Below, piece after piece: positions 16,870-24,504 of a stretch of DNA of 27,337 nucleotides; position 1 is the first letter of the stretch; each line of letters begins with the position of its first letter. The notes beneath the pieces were generated by a model, which was not told the DNA's origin, ran no database searches, and saw only the letters and a program-made list of their open reading frames with translations. The stretch lies in the NCBI GenBank assembly GCA_902796285.1, contig CADBOH010000096.1:1-27337 (forward strand). Reading direction: 5' to 3'. A program made the position numbers and the translations under genes. The stretch comes from an uncultured Eubacteriales bacterium. GTDB taxonomy: Bacteria; Bacillota; Clostridia; Christensenellales; UBA1242.

Positions 16870-17313
16870 TTATTCAGCAACAATTTCTACAACAAATTTT
16901 GCAGTAACTTCTGGGTGCAGTTTTGCATTTACGTTATAACTGCCGATAGTTTTTAATGGTTCTTTAAGTTCTATTTTTCTTTTATCAATTTCAAAACCTT
17001 TTTGATTTAACGCATCAGCAATTTCTTTTGAGGTAACAGAGCCAAAAGTTTTTCCATTTTCACCACATTTGATTTTAACAAAAATTTTTGTTCCATTTAT
17101 TTTGTTTGCAAGGGCTACGGCATCTTGTTTTTGCATTTCTTTGTGATACTCGTTTGCTTCAATTTTCATTTTGTTTTCATTAAGTGCGCCATTATCTGCC
17201 TTTCTTGCTTTGCCTGTTTTAATCAAAAAGTTTTGTGCAAATCCATCTGCAACTTCCTTTATTTCTCCCTTTTTGCCCGTTCCCTTAACGTCAGTAAGTA
17301 AAACTACTTTCAT
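16870..17313 (-). CDS. rplI: 50S ribosomal protein L9
   Basis: The 147-residue protein starts MKVVLLTDVKGTGKKGE and has VADGFAQNFLI, the N-terminal rRNA-binding domain of L9. A helical linker and a C-terminal domain with GENGKTFGSVTSKEIADAL follow. L9 binds 23S rRNA near the L1 stalk and helps keep the reading frame. AAGGAG (17319-17324, minus strand) supports the start. In many bacteria rplI follows rpsR; here it stands alone, facing prfA, with its own promoter. Confidence 0.96.
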   Translation of the reverse strand: MKVVLLTDVKGTGKKGEIKEVADGFAQNFLIKTGKARKADNGALNENKMKIEANEYHKEMQKQDAVALANKINGTKIFVKIKCGENGKTFGSVTSKEIADALNQKGFEIDKRKIELKEPLKTIGSYNVNAKLHPEVTAKFVVEIVAE

Positions 17314-17331
17314 AACAACTCCTTTTTATAC

Positions 17332-17360
17332 ATTTTATTGTATTTCAAAATATTTGTCAA
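17332..17360 (-). promoter_or_regulatory. Promoter of rplI
   Basis: On the minus strand TTGACA (17355-17360) and TAAAAT (17332-17337) are 17 bases apart. Transcription would start near 17325, at the Shine-Dalgarno site, giving a very short leader of about 12 bases. Confidence 0.7.
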
Positions 17361-17422
17361 ACGATTGTGTAATATAAGTTTAATTGTTAAAGTTTTTGCC
17401 AATAATTAACTGGGAGAAAAAT

Positions 17423-17737
17423 ATGGATATAAGATGCAGAAAATTATTGTGCAAGTTTAATGATCGCTTTACGTGCAAAGCAAAAGGGATTCTCGTAAAC
17501 GGAAAGGTGATTTGTTCTACCTTTGAAAAAGATGACAACAAAAAAGATCTTCAAGATGTTACAAAACATTTGTTTGAAAGCGAACCGAATTACGCCCCAC
17601 AAAGAGATAGCAAGGCGCTTGCAATTGGGTGTGAAGCCAAGTGTCTTTTTAATAGAAATGGCAAGTGTGTTTCAAACGGCATCACGCTAAATTCTATTAA
17701 GGAAAAACCTTATTGTGTTAGTTTTTTGAAAAAGTAA
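17423..17737 (+). CDS. Small protein with two four-Cys (DUF1540-like) units
   Basis: This 104-residue protein has two similar Cys units: C5-x4-C10-x7-C18-x12-C31 at the N-terminus, and C-x3-C-x7-C-x14-C within the last 40 residues (GCEAKCLFNRNGKCVSNGI). The spacing and the CxFN...CxxxGI look recall the DUF1540 family of small clostridial proteins, which probably bind metal; this assignment is tentative. The frame opens earlier at 17384, but GGGAG at 17412-17416 and the first Cys unit point to the ATG at 17423. A weak promoter, TTGTGT (17365) with TAAAGT (17388), may drive it, divergent from rplI. No export signal. Function unknown. Confidence 0.7.
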   Translation: MDIRCRKLLCKFNDRFTCKAKGILVNGKVICSTFEKDDNKKDLQDVTKHLFESEPNYAPQRDSKALAIGCEAKCLFNRNGKCVSNGITLNSIKEKPYCVSFLKK

Positions 17738-17745
17738 AAAAGGGC

Positions 17746-17774
17746 TTGTATTTTTTTTGCTTTTGTTTTATAAT
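17746..17774 (+). promoter_or_regulatory. Promoter of the Lys/Ala-linker gene, predicted leaderless; decides its start
   Basis: TTGTAT at 17746-17751 and a perfect TATAAT at 17769-17774 are 17 bases apart. The -10 box ends six bases before GTG at 17781, in the frame of the gene. A start upstream of the -10 box would lie outside this transcript. Confidence 0.7.
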
Positions 17775-17780
17775 CATTGT

Positions 17781-19172
17781 GTGGAAGAAATAAAAGAGGT
17801 AAAGAAGGTGGAGGCTGAGCCTGCGCCAAAGATAGAAGAAAAAAAAGTTGACCCATATATTATGTATGGGCAGGATTTTTCAATCACTCAAACCTCATAC
17901 ATAGATTTTTATAAAAATAGATTAAAATTTTTGGCTTTTAAAAACAACCTAGTCGGCAGATTTAATCAAAGAGGGCATTATGTTATCGCGCCCGAAGTGA
18001 AGGCCGACCTCGTGCGCATGCCAAAAGAAATCGAAGACATGGGCAGCGATTTTTACAAAGCTAGTAATGTTTACATGAAAAAGTTTTTTTACTTTGATGT
18101 AAAAATTGTTATGGGAGAGCATGGCAAGGCAAAGGCCTCATTATATCTTACTGAAAATGTTGGGGCATATATGGAAAATCCTCACATCATAAGCCACATT
18201 GCAGATTTTGAAGATGTTTATGACGATGAGTTTAGGGTTAAGTTAAGAAAAATCTTTAACCTTGTTGATATTGCTGTGCCTGTATCAGATCTAATGGTGC
18301 CAGAACTTGCAGTTATTATGCAAGACAATTTTGACTATGTTGTAATAAATGAGGGGCTTTACGATATCATAAGCCAGATTTATGTTTTAAGAATGCTTGA
18401 ACTTCTTGAAAAATCTGGGCCGGAGGGGCAAAAGGTTGTAGAAAGATATAAAGAACTTATTGCAGAAAATGAGTCTGAGCTTAACATAAAATACAAAAAC
18501 AATGTTTTAAAAGCATTGCTAGATCGTGCGATTGATGAAAATGGTGGACTTGAAGCATTAAATGTTAATAAAGAAGTCAAAGGTCAAGTAGTTAACGAAG
18601 TTAACTCATCGGTTGGCAAAATAGAACAGGTTCAAAAAGCAGCTGGAGTAGAGGCAATAAATACACACGGTAAAGAAGCCCCAAAGAGTGAAAAGAACGA
18701 TAAAGGTGCTGCAGCAAAAAAAACAAGCGCTAAAAAAACTGCTGCAAAAAAAGCGGTTAAGAAAGCCGAAAAAGCAGCCAAGCCATCAAAAGGTGGCAAG
18801 GAAAGTCATTTTGACTTTTTAAATGATATTGCCGCCGAGGCGCTTTTGGATGATGAAAAAGGCGGCTCAAAGGGTAGTAGTGCACAGCCTAATAACGCAG
18901 GGAAGAATGATTTGCCAGGGCACAATCCAATTCCAAGCGCGCCAGCAAAGGAAGAAAAACAAGAAATTGAAGAGATCAATCTTGACGATGAGGATACCCC
19001 AGATAAAATTGTAATTACAAATGTTGAAAACTCTGACATTGCAGATGAAATAGAGACTGTAAACGGGGATATTCCTGTTAAAGACAAGATTATAATTGAC
19101 ATTGAAGAAAAGCAAATGCCTAACATAGACAATGAAAACATTATTAATCTCAGTGAAAATGAAAATATGTAA
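17781..19172 (+). CDS. Unrecognised protein with a Lys/Ala-rich linker and acidic tail
   Basis: I do not recognise this 463-residue protein. After a charged start (VEEIKEVKKVEAEP, read with M at the GTG) comes a folded-looking region to about residue 270 with YGQDFSITQTSYIDFYKNRLKF early on. Residues about 299-341 are a low-complexity Lys/Ala stretch (AAAKKTSAKKTAAKKAVKK) like histone H1 tails or bacterial nucleic-acid-binding tails. The last 90 or so residues are acidic and disordered. No signal peptide or membrane helix is seen. GTG at 17781 is chosen because the TATAAT lies just before it. The gene is a single unit ended by a shared terminator. The basic stretch suggests binding to DNA, RNA or a polyanion, which is only inferred. 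Confidence 0.65.
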   Translation: MEEIKEVKKVEAEPAPKIEEKKVDPYIMYGQDFSITQTSYIDFYKNRLKFLAFKNNLVGRFNQRGHYVIAPEVKADLVRMPKEIEDMGSDFYKASNVYMKKFFYFDVKIVMGEHGKAKASLYLTENVGAYMENPHIISHIADFEDVYDDEFRVKLRKIFNLVDIAVPVSDLMVPELAVIMQDNFDYVVINEGLYDIISQIYVLRMLELLEKSGPEGQKVVERYKELIAENESELNIKYKNNVLKALLDRAIDENGGLEALNVNKEVKGQVVNEVNSSVGKIEQVQKAAGVEAINTHGKEAPKSEKNDKGAAAKKTSAKKTAAKKAVKKAEKAAKPSKGGKESHFDFLNDIAAEALLDDEKGGSKGSSAQPNNAGKNDLPGHNPIPSAPAKEEKQEIEEINLDDEDTPDKIVITNVENSDIADEIETVNGDIPVKDKIIIDIEEKQMPNIDNENIINLSENENM

Positions 19173-19174
19173 AT

Positions 19175-19208
19175 AAAAAAACTAGCACAGCGTGCTAGTT
19201 TTTGTTTT
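19175..19208. terminator. Bidirectional terminator between convergent genes
   Basis: ACTAGCAC (19181-19188) pairs with GTGCTAGT (19192-19199) around a three-base loop, with an A run before and a T run after. It serves the plus-strand gene ending at 19172 and the minus-strand gene ending at 19213. Confidence 0.88.
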
Positions 19209-19212
19209 TTAA

Positions 19213-19869
19213 TTAAGCGTTTTCAGAATCATCCAAACTTTTGTTTTCAAAGTTATATCTAAACTTTTCGCTATCTTTCATATAATCAACAGTTTTTGAA
19301 ACGGCATTAATAAGAAGATCTCCTTCAGTAGCTGAAATGTTTGTTAATACATATTCGCCATTTTCATTTTTTCTTACGATAGTGTCAAGGTATTTATCCA
19401 TTGCAAGACCAACTGAAGTGCGATTGTCATCTTTATATGAGATAAGAGCGCTATTGAGGGCTCCCTTTCCTTGCATATGAGAGTCTGGCCTTGGAGAGTA
19501 GTTGATCCATGTTTCATTTGAAGCTGCGTCCTCAGCGCCATTTCTTAAAACGATAAGTGCAGCGCAGAAATATGACTTCAAGAATTTTTCTCTATTTTCT
19601 TCTTTATCAAGAAGTTTGATAAGAGCTTTTAACTTTTCTCCAGTTTCATTATCAACTTTTTTATCAACTGTATGTAAAAGTTTGCCAGACATGATTTGTT
19701 GCAAGTAGTTTGCAGCAAGGTTGTCAGTCTTACCCTGGTTATCAATGATGTTAATCAAAATTTTCCAGATATAAACAGAATTTTCTTTGGTGTATTTTAA
19801 AGAGCTTCCGCTCAAAATTAAGTATGATTCATCAACTAAAAATTTGTTTTTTCTCGTATATGGGACCAT
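19213..19869 (-). CDS. Unrecognised 218-residue protein
   Basis: I do not recognise this protein. It has no signal peptide, membrane helix or clear catalytic motif. The N-terminal half is helical with charged stretches (LKALIKLLDKEENREKFL). The middle has NETWINYSPRPDSHMQGKGA, the most distinctive segment, and the rest looks like a mixed alpha/beta domain. AAAGGAG at 19876-19882 (minus strand) sets the ATG at 19869 and a good promoter lies upstream. It is a single gene divergent from the flippase gene, and the real start and terminator argue that it is expressed. Probably cytoplasmic. Confidence 0.75.
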   Translation of the reverse strand: MVPYTRKNKFLVDESYLILSGSSLKYTKENSVYIWKILINIIDNQGKTDNLAANYLQQIMSGKLLHTVDKKVDNETGEKLKALIKLLDKEENREKFLKSYFCAALIVLRNGAEDAASNETWINYSPRPDSHMQGKGALNSALISYKDDNRTSVGLAMDKYLDTIVRKNENGEYVLTNISATEGDLLINAVSKTVDYMKDSEKFRYNFENKSLDDSENA

Positions 19870-19900
19870 AAAAATCTCCTTTTTTAAATTCTTTCAATAT

Positions 19901-19929
19901 ATAATAACACAAAAAAAATCATTTGTAAA
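19901..19929 (-). promoter_or_regulatory. Promoter of the minus-strand 218-residue gene
   Basis: On the minus strand TTTACA (19924-19929) and TATTAT (19901-19906) are 17 bases apart. The start of transcription would be near 19894, giving a 25-base leader with AAAGGAG, unlike the leaderless genes nearby. Confidence 0.65.
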
Positions 19930-19982
19930 TAGTAAAATTAAAAATTCTGCATACTTTTTTTAAAATTTCTCAATATAGTTTT

Positions 19983-21506
19983 ATGGAAGAAAGAGTTGGA
20001 AGAGGTGCAATTGTACTTATAGTTAGTGGTCTGCTCAGCAAAATCTTTGGGGCGCTATTTAGGTTGCCACTCACAAATATAATAGGCATAAAGGGGATTG
20101 GCATATTTCAAATGGCAATGGCCATATATTCCCTGATGCTTGTTTTTGTGGCGGGAGGAGTAACGAATTCACTTGCAAAACTTGTCGCGTCAGCAAGAGC
20201 GGTAGGTAACAGTGAAAAAATTTACTCGCTAAAAAAGGTGGCACTAATTTTTAGCGTAACTGCCGGCCTATTGATAGGGCTGATTTTTGCTGTTTTCTTT
20301 AAGGGCATATCTTCGCTTCAAGGTATAGAGAATGGAGGGGAAGTTTATCTGTTTTTTCTTTTACTGCTTCCTCTTGGTGGAGCGATTGGAGTTTTTAGGG
20401 GGATTGTTCAGGGCCATGAAAATATGACGCCAACGGCGATTAGCCAAATAATTGAACAAAGCATAAAGTTTTTGGCTGGGCTCCTTTTTGCGTATTTATT
20501 TGGAAAGCAAAATTCTGGGAGCGGCGTGTTTGGCGCGTTTTTGGGCATTACAATCAGCGAGTTTGTTGCATTTATATATTTACTACTGACCACTAGAAAA
20601 AAATACAAGTTTAAAAAAGGGAATTTACGAGTTGGAAGGGAATTTTTTTCGGCAGCACTTCCACTCACTTTTTCTGCCGCTGTCAATCCTCTTACTAACG
20701 CAATTGAATCGCTTTTTATTGTCGCGCTTCTTGCAAAGGCAGGGATTGCAAGCGAAAAAGCAACTGCACTCTATGGATTGCAGACAGGTGTTGTAGGAGC
20801 ATTAATGCACTTTCCTCTAATTATTTCACTGTCAGTTGCAATGGCACTTTTGCCAAAACTTTCATACCTTTTTCAAACAAATGATGTTGAAGGGCAGAAA
20901 AATATTCTATCCCAATCGTTTAAGTATATGTGGTTTTTTCTTGTTCCGTTAACCATTGGGATAATTTCAATTTCTGGTGTTCTGTATCCAATTATATATC
21001 CAAATATCATTGGAGGCTATTTAAATATTGTCAACAACCTCACAATTATTTCAGGATTTTCAATTATTCTTTCAGCGCTAATGCAGTTTTTGTTATCTAT
21101 TGTAGAGGCAAAGGGTAAGTTTAAGGAGGCAATGGCTTTTAGCGTGGTAGGAGGCATATTTAAAATTGCAACGCTTGTTATATTTGCACAAAGTCAATAT
21201 ATAAATATTTTTGCAATTTCTATTTCAAACATAGTTTTTAATAGCACAGTTTGTATTTGTTGCCTCATTTGTCTTGGCAAGGCCTTCAAGGTGGATGCAT
21301 TTGACTTTTTTATGCCCGCTGTTGCAAGTGTGATTATGTTTTTTGCTGTTCGCTTAATTCTTTCTCTTGTTAGCGGAAAGATAGGGCTCTTGATTGCTAT
21401 TTTAGGCGGAGCAATAATATACTTTGTTATTGCACTGCCTTTAACACTCGATATTTTTAAGGGCTTTTTATCAAAATTCAAATTAAGAAGCAGAAACGTT
21501 TGCTAA
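19983..21506 (+). CDS. SpoVB/MurJ-like flippase of the MOP superfamily
   Basis: The 507-residue protein is almost wholly hydrophobic, with about 12-14 membrane helices. It begins GAIVLIVSGLLSKIFGALFR, typical of SpoVB/polysaccharide flippases, and has FRGIVQGHENMTPTAISQ, PLTNAIESLFIVALL and YGLQTGVVGALMHFPLI, which match the family core. Relatives move lipid-linked sugars, including lipid II, across the membrane; the exact substrate cannot be told. A lone gene with no Shine-Dalgarno site; TATAGT at 19974-19979 lies only three bases before the ATG, so its promoter is uncertain. dusB follows 31 bases later. Confidence 0.88.
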   Translation: MEERVGRGAIVLIVSGLLSKIFGALFRLPLTNIIGIKGIGIFQMAMAIYSLMLVFVAGGVTNSLAKLVASARAVGNSEKIYSLKKVALIFSVTAGLLIGLIFAVFFKGISSLQGIENGGEVYLFFLLLLPLGGAIGVFRGIVQGHENMTPTAISQIIEQSIKFLAGLLFAYLFGKQNSGSGVFGAFLGITISEFVAFIYLLLTTRKKYKFKKGNLRVGREFFSAALPLTFSAAVNPLTNAIESLFIVALLAKAGIASEKATALYGLQTGVVGALMHFPLIISLSVAMALLPKLSYLFQTNDVEGQKNILSQSFKYMWFFLVPLTIGIISISGVLYPIIYPNIIGGYLNIVNNLTIISGFSIILSALMQFLLSIVEAKGKFKEAMAFSVVGGIFKIATLVIFAQSQYINIFAISISNIVFNSTVCICCLICLGKAFKVDAFDFFMPAVASVIMFFAVRLILSLVSGKIGLLIAILGGAIIYFVIALPLTLDIFKGFLSKFKLRSRNVC

Positions 21507-21528
21507 AAATTCTAATTGTTGCTAAAAT
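21500..21528 (+). promoter_or_regulatory. Possible promoter of dusB
   Basis: TTGCTA at 21500-21505 and TAAAAT at 21523-21528 have a 17-base spacer; the -10 ends nine bases before the dusB ATG. The leader would be only a few bases, fitting the lack of a Shine-Dalgarno site. Readthrough from the flippase gene is also possible. Confidence 0.4.
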
Positions 21529-21537
21529 TGTTTTAGT

Positions 21538-22461
21538 ATGAAAATAGGCAATGTTGATTTTAATGGTAATTTAATTTTAGCACCGATGGCTGGGGTTAGC
21601 GATGTTGGTTTTAGAGAGGTTTGTTCTATCTTAGGGGCTGATGCAACATGTAGCGAGATGCTTTCATGCAGAGCGATGCTCCACAACCCTAAAAAGACAG
21701 ACCTTATGACAATATCATCAAGTTACGAAAAAATAAAAATAGGACAAATTTTTGGGCACGAGCCAGAAATCATGGCCCAGGCTTTATCGTATCCAGCGTT
21801 AGAAAAATATCAAATCATGGATATCAACATGGGATGCCCCGCCCCTAAAATAGTAAAAAACGGAGAGGGAAGTGCTTTGATGGGAGATATAAATCTCGCA
21901 AGCCAAATTATACAAACTTGTGTAAAAAATTCAAAGGTGCCGGTATCAGTAAAATTTAGGTTGGGCATCAATAAAGATATATCCTTAGATTTTGGCAGGA
22001 TGTGTGAGGAAAGTGGTGCAAGCTATATAACCTTGCATGGAAGAACGGCTGAAATGGGGTATTCTGGCAAGGCCGATTATGAGGCGATAGCAAGGCTAAA
22101 AAGTGCGGTTAAAATCCCTGTAATTGGCAATGGAGACGTGACTGATAAGGAAAGTTATGAAAGGATGCTCCAAACAGGCGTAGACGGAGTTATGATAGGT
22201 CGCGGGGCACAAGGAAGACCATGGATTTTTCAAGAACTTAAAGGCAAGGCTTTTGATGGCGATAAGTTTGAGGTGATCAAAAGACATGTTGATGTGCTAA
22301 GGGCAAACTATGACGAGGATTGGTTAACCTTATACTTGCGCAAACACTTTTTGTGGTATGTTAGCGGGGAAGAGGGAGCGAGTAAAATTCGCCTTCAACT
22401 TGCAACAAGCCCATCTATTGATGAAAGTTTAAAACTATTGAAAGAAATATTTAAAAATTAG
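21538..22461 (+). CDS. dusB: tRNA-dihydrouridine synthase
   Basis: The 307-residue protein is a flavin-dependent tRNA-dihydrouridine synthase of the DusB group. It has the N-terminal LILAPMAGVSDVGFR loop, the active-site C100 in DINMGCPAPKIVKNGEGSAL, VKFRLG, the LHGRTAEMGYSGKADY block and GNGDV / GVMIGRGAQGRPWIF. It reduces uridine to dihydrouridine in the tRNA D-loop with FMN and NADPH. The C-terminal helical domain is present; length is slightly below the usual 320-330. It lies between the flippase gene and pgk. Confidence 0.95.
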   Translation: MKIGNVDFNGNLILAPMAGVSDVGFREVCSILGADATCSEMLSCRAMLHNPKKTDLMTISSSYEKIKIGQIFGHEPEIMAQALSYPALEKYQIMDINMGCPAPKIVKNGEGSALMGDINLASQIIQTCVKNSKVPVSVKFRLGINKDISLDFGRMCEESGASYITLHGRTAEMGYSGKADYEAIARLKSAVKIPVIGNGDVTDKESYERMLQTGVDGVMIGRGAQGRPWIFQELKGKAFDGDKFEVIKRHVDVLRANYDEDWLTLYLRKHFLWYVSGEEGASKIRLQLATSPSIDESLKLLKEIFKN

Positions 22462-22507
22462 TTTTGTTTTTTTTGAAAATATAGTAATCTATTTACAAGG
22501 AGAAAGT

Positions 22508-23689
22508 ATGAAAAGGACAATAAAGGATCTTAAGGCTTTAAGAGGAAAAGTTGTTTTATTAAGAGTAGATTTTAATGTTCCGTTAGATGAAAACGAAAAC
22601 ATAACTGACGCGACTAGGATTATAAACGAAATCCCAACAATCAACTATCTTTCTGAGCAAGGCGCAAAAATTGTAATTATTTCTCATCTTGGCAGACCAG
22701 AAGGTTTTGAGTTAAGAAAATCCCTTTGGCCAGTTGCTCTATATCTTATGAAAAATTTAAAATGCAATGTTTCATTTTGTAATACCGTTTTGGGCGATGA
22801 AGCAGTAGAACGTATTAAAGCGCTAAGAGAAGGCAACGTATTACTTCTTGAAAATATTAGGTTTTATAAAGAAGAAACGCAGTGTGATAAAAAATTTTCA
22901 AAAAAGCTCGCTTCAATGGCAGATATTTTTGTTGATGATGCCTTTGGTGTTGCACATAGAGAAAATGCATCAAATTATGGAGTTGCAAGACTTTTACCAA
23001 ACGCAGTTGGCTTTTTGGTTGAGCAAGAAATTGAAAATTTGACAAAAATAATTGAAGAGCCGAAACAACCTTTTGTTGCACTTATTGGTGGGGCAAAGGT
23101 TAAGTCAAAGGTTAAAATACTCGAAAGGTTTATTGAAAAAGCTGATGTTATTTTGATTGGTGGTGCTATGGCTTACACATTTTTGCGGGCAAAGGGAGAA
23201 AATATAGGAACATCAATTTATTATCCAGAAAGCGAGCGTGACGCAAAACTTATTATGGAAAAGGCAGAGATGGCGGGCAAAAAATTGCTTCTTCCTGTTG
23301 ATCACTTGGTGGTTAGAGATTCTGACAAAAAGCAAAAACCTTTTATTGTTGAAAGCATGAAAGGAGATATGGCTGGCTTTGATATTGGCCCAAAAACAAT
23401 GAAGCTTTATGCAAAAGAATTGAAAAATGCCGGCAAAATTTTCTGGAACGGCCCTATGGGATTATTTGAAAAAGAAGAGTATAGTCAAGGCACAATTGCA
23501 ATGGCACAAGCAATTGCATCATCAAAAGCATTTTCAGTTGTAGGTGGCGGAGATACTGTTAGCGCGGTAAACAAAGCGGGAGTTGCTGGCAGAATTGGTT
23601 TTATTTCAACTGGCGGCGGAGCAACACTAGAATATATTGAAAAAGGTAGCTTGCCTGCACTTGATATAATACAGGAGAGAGTAAAATGA
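22508..23689 (+). CDS. pgk: Phosphoglycerate kinase
   Basis: The 393-residue protein has the full two-domain PGK: LLRVDFNVPLDENENITD and SHLGRP in the substrate domain, VDDAFGVAHRENAS, then GGAKVKSK, NGPMGLFE and GGGDTVSAV in the nucleotide domain, ending STGGGATLEYIEKG. It makes ATP from 1,3-bisphosphoglycerate in glycolysis. AAGGAG just before the ATG supports the start. Its TGA overlaps the tpiA ATG (ATGA), so the two glycolytic genes are coupled. VDDAFG replaces the common VNDAFG, a small change. gap, the usual partner upstream, is not here. Confidence 0.97.
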   Translation: MKRTIKDLKALRGKVVLLRVDFNVPLDENENITDATRIINEIPTINYLSEQGAKIVIISHLGRPEGFELRKSLWPVALYLMKNLKCNVSFCNTVLGDEAVERIKALREGNVLLLENIRFYKEETQCDKKFSKKLASMADIFVDDAFGVAHRENASNYGVARLLPNAVGFLVEQEIENLTKIIEEPKQPFVALIGGAKVKSKVKILERFIEKADVILIGGAMAYTFLRAKGENIGTSIYYPESERDAKLIMEKAEMAGKKLLLPVDHLVVRDSDKKQKPFIVESMKGDMAGFDIGPKTMKLYAKELKNAGKIFWNGPMGLFEKEEYSQGTIAMAQAIASSKAFSVVGGGDTVSAVNKAGVAGRIGFISTGGGATLEYIEKGSLPALDIIQERVK

Positions 23690-24432
23690 AAAAAATAATT
23701 GCAAATTTTAAAATGAATAAAACAGCCACAGAAATGAAGCAATACTTGATTAAATTAATATCAAAATTTGAAGACAAATGTGAGGCTGTTTTGTGCGTGC
23801 CATATACTTGCTTGTCGCTTGCAAAGTTTATTGTTGACGGGCATGATAATATCAAAGTTGGCGCGCAAAATATTAGCGAAGAGGAAGAAGGAAAGTGCAC
23901 TGGCGAAATCAGCGCAAGGATGCTAAAAGATTCTGGTGCAAGTTGTGTTATCGTTGGGCATAGTGAAAGAAGAGCCAAGTTTAAAGAAAATGGCAAAATT
24001 ATAAACAAAAAAATAAAGGTTGCTCTTAAAAACGGTCTTGAAGTTATTTTATGTGTTGGCGAAACTCTTGCAGAAAGAAATACCTTAAAAGTTGCAGATA
24101 CACTTAGAGAACAAATAAGTGAAGCATTGAAAGGCTTATATGAAAATGAGCTTGAAAACATTACAATTGCCTATGAGCCTATTTGGGCAATTGGTAGCGG
24201 CAAAACACCGCTCGTTAAAGATATTGAAATAGTCGGCAAGATTATTCGCAAAATAGTAACAGAAGATTATTCTGCAAAAGCAGGGGAAGAAATTAAGGTT
24301 GTTTATGGCGGAAGCGTAAACACAAAAAACGCTGCAACAATTTGCAGATGCAAGTATATTGATGGCTTGCTTGTTGGCGGAGCATGCTTAGACGCTGATG
24401 GATTTGCGCAAATTTTAAATACTTCAATATAA
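23686..24432 (+). CDS. tpiA: Triosephosphate isomerase
   Basis: The 248-residue TIM barrel has the catalytic Lys in ANFKMNKT, the catalytic His in VIVGHSERR and the catalytic Glu in AYEPIWAIGSGKTP (loop 6), followed by VYGGSVNTKNA. It interconverts dihydroxyacetone phosphate and glyceraldehyde 3-phosphate. NFKMN replaces the usual NWKMN and GSGKT the usual GTGKT, both mild. The ATG overlaps the stop of pgk by four bases. It ends the operon at a clear terminator. Confidence 0.97.
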   Translation: MKKIIANFKMNKTATEMKQYLIKLISKFEDKCEAVLCVPYTCLSLAKFIVDGHDNIKVGAQNISEEEEGKCTGEISARMLKDSGASCVIVGHSERRAKFKENGKIINKKIKVALKNGLEVILCVGETLAERNTLKVADTLREQISEALKGLYENELENITIAYEPIWAIGSGKTPLVKDIEIVGKIIRKIVTEDYSAKAGEEIKVVYGGSVNTKNAATICRCKYIDGLLVGGACLDADGFAQILNTSI

Positions 24433-24440
24433 TAAAACTA

Positions 24441-24468
24441 AAAATCGGCATTAAGTGTCGATTTTTTT
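24441..24468 (+). terminator. Terminator after pgk-tpiA
   Basis: AAAATCGGCA (24441-24450) pairs with TGTCGATTTT (24456-24465) with one G-U pair and a five-base loop. The T run continues to 24468. Confidence 0.85.
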
Positions 24469-24469
24469 G

Positions 24470-24498
24470 TTGCTAAAATTAGAAAATATATGTATAAT
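24470..24498 (+). promoter_or_regulatory. Promoter of the dnaX operon, predicted leaderless
   Basis: TTGCTA at 24470-24475 and a perfect TATAAT at 24493-24498 have a 17-base spacer. The -10 box ends six bases before the dnaX ATG at 24505, and no Shine-Dalgarno sequence is present. Confidence 0.7.
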
Positions 24499-24504
24499 TA
24501 AAGC

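Noticed and set aside
17757..17780. Upstream TTG start for the Lys/Ala-linker gene
   Set aside because: It lies upstream of the TATAAT box, so it would not be in the mRNA; GTG at 17781 fits the predicted transcript start.
23601..24161. 186-codon open frame on the minus strand over pgk-tpiA
   Set aside because: Antisense to conserved glycolytic genes, Ser/Phe-rich shadow composition and no promoter or ribosome site.
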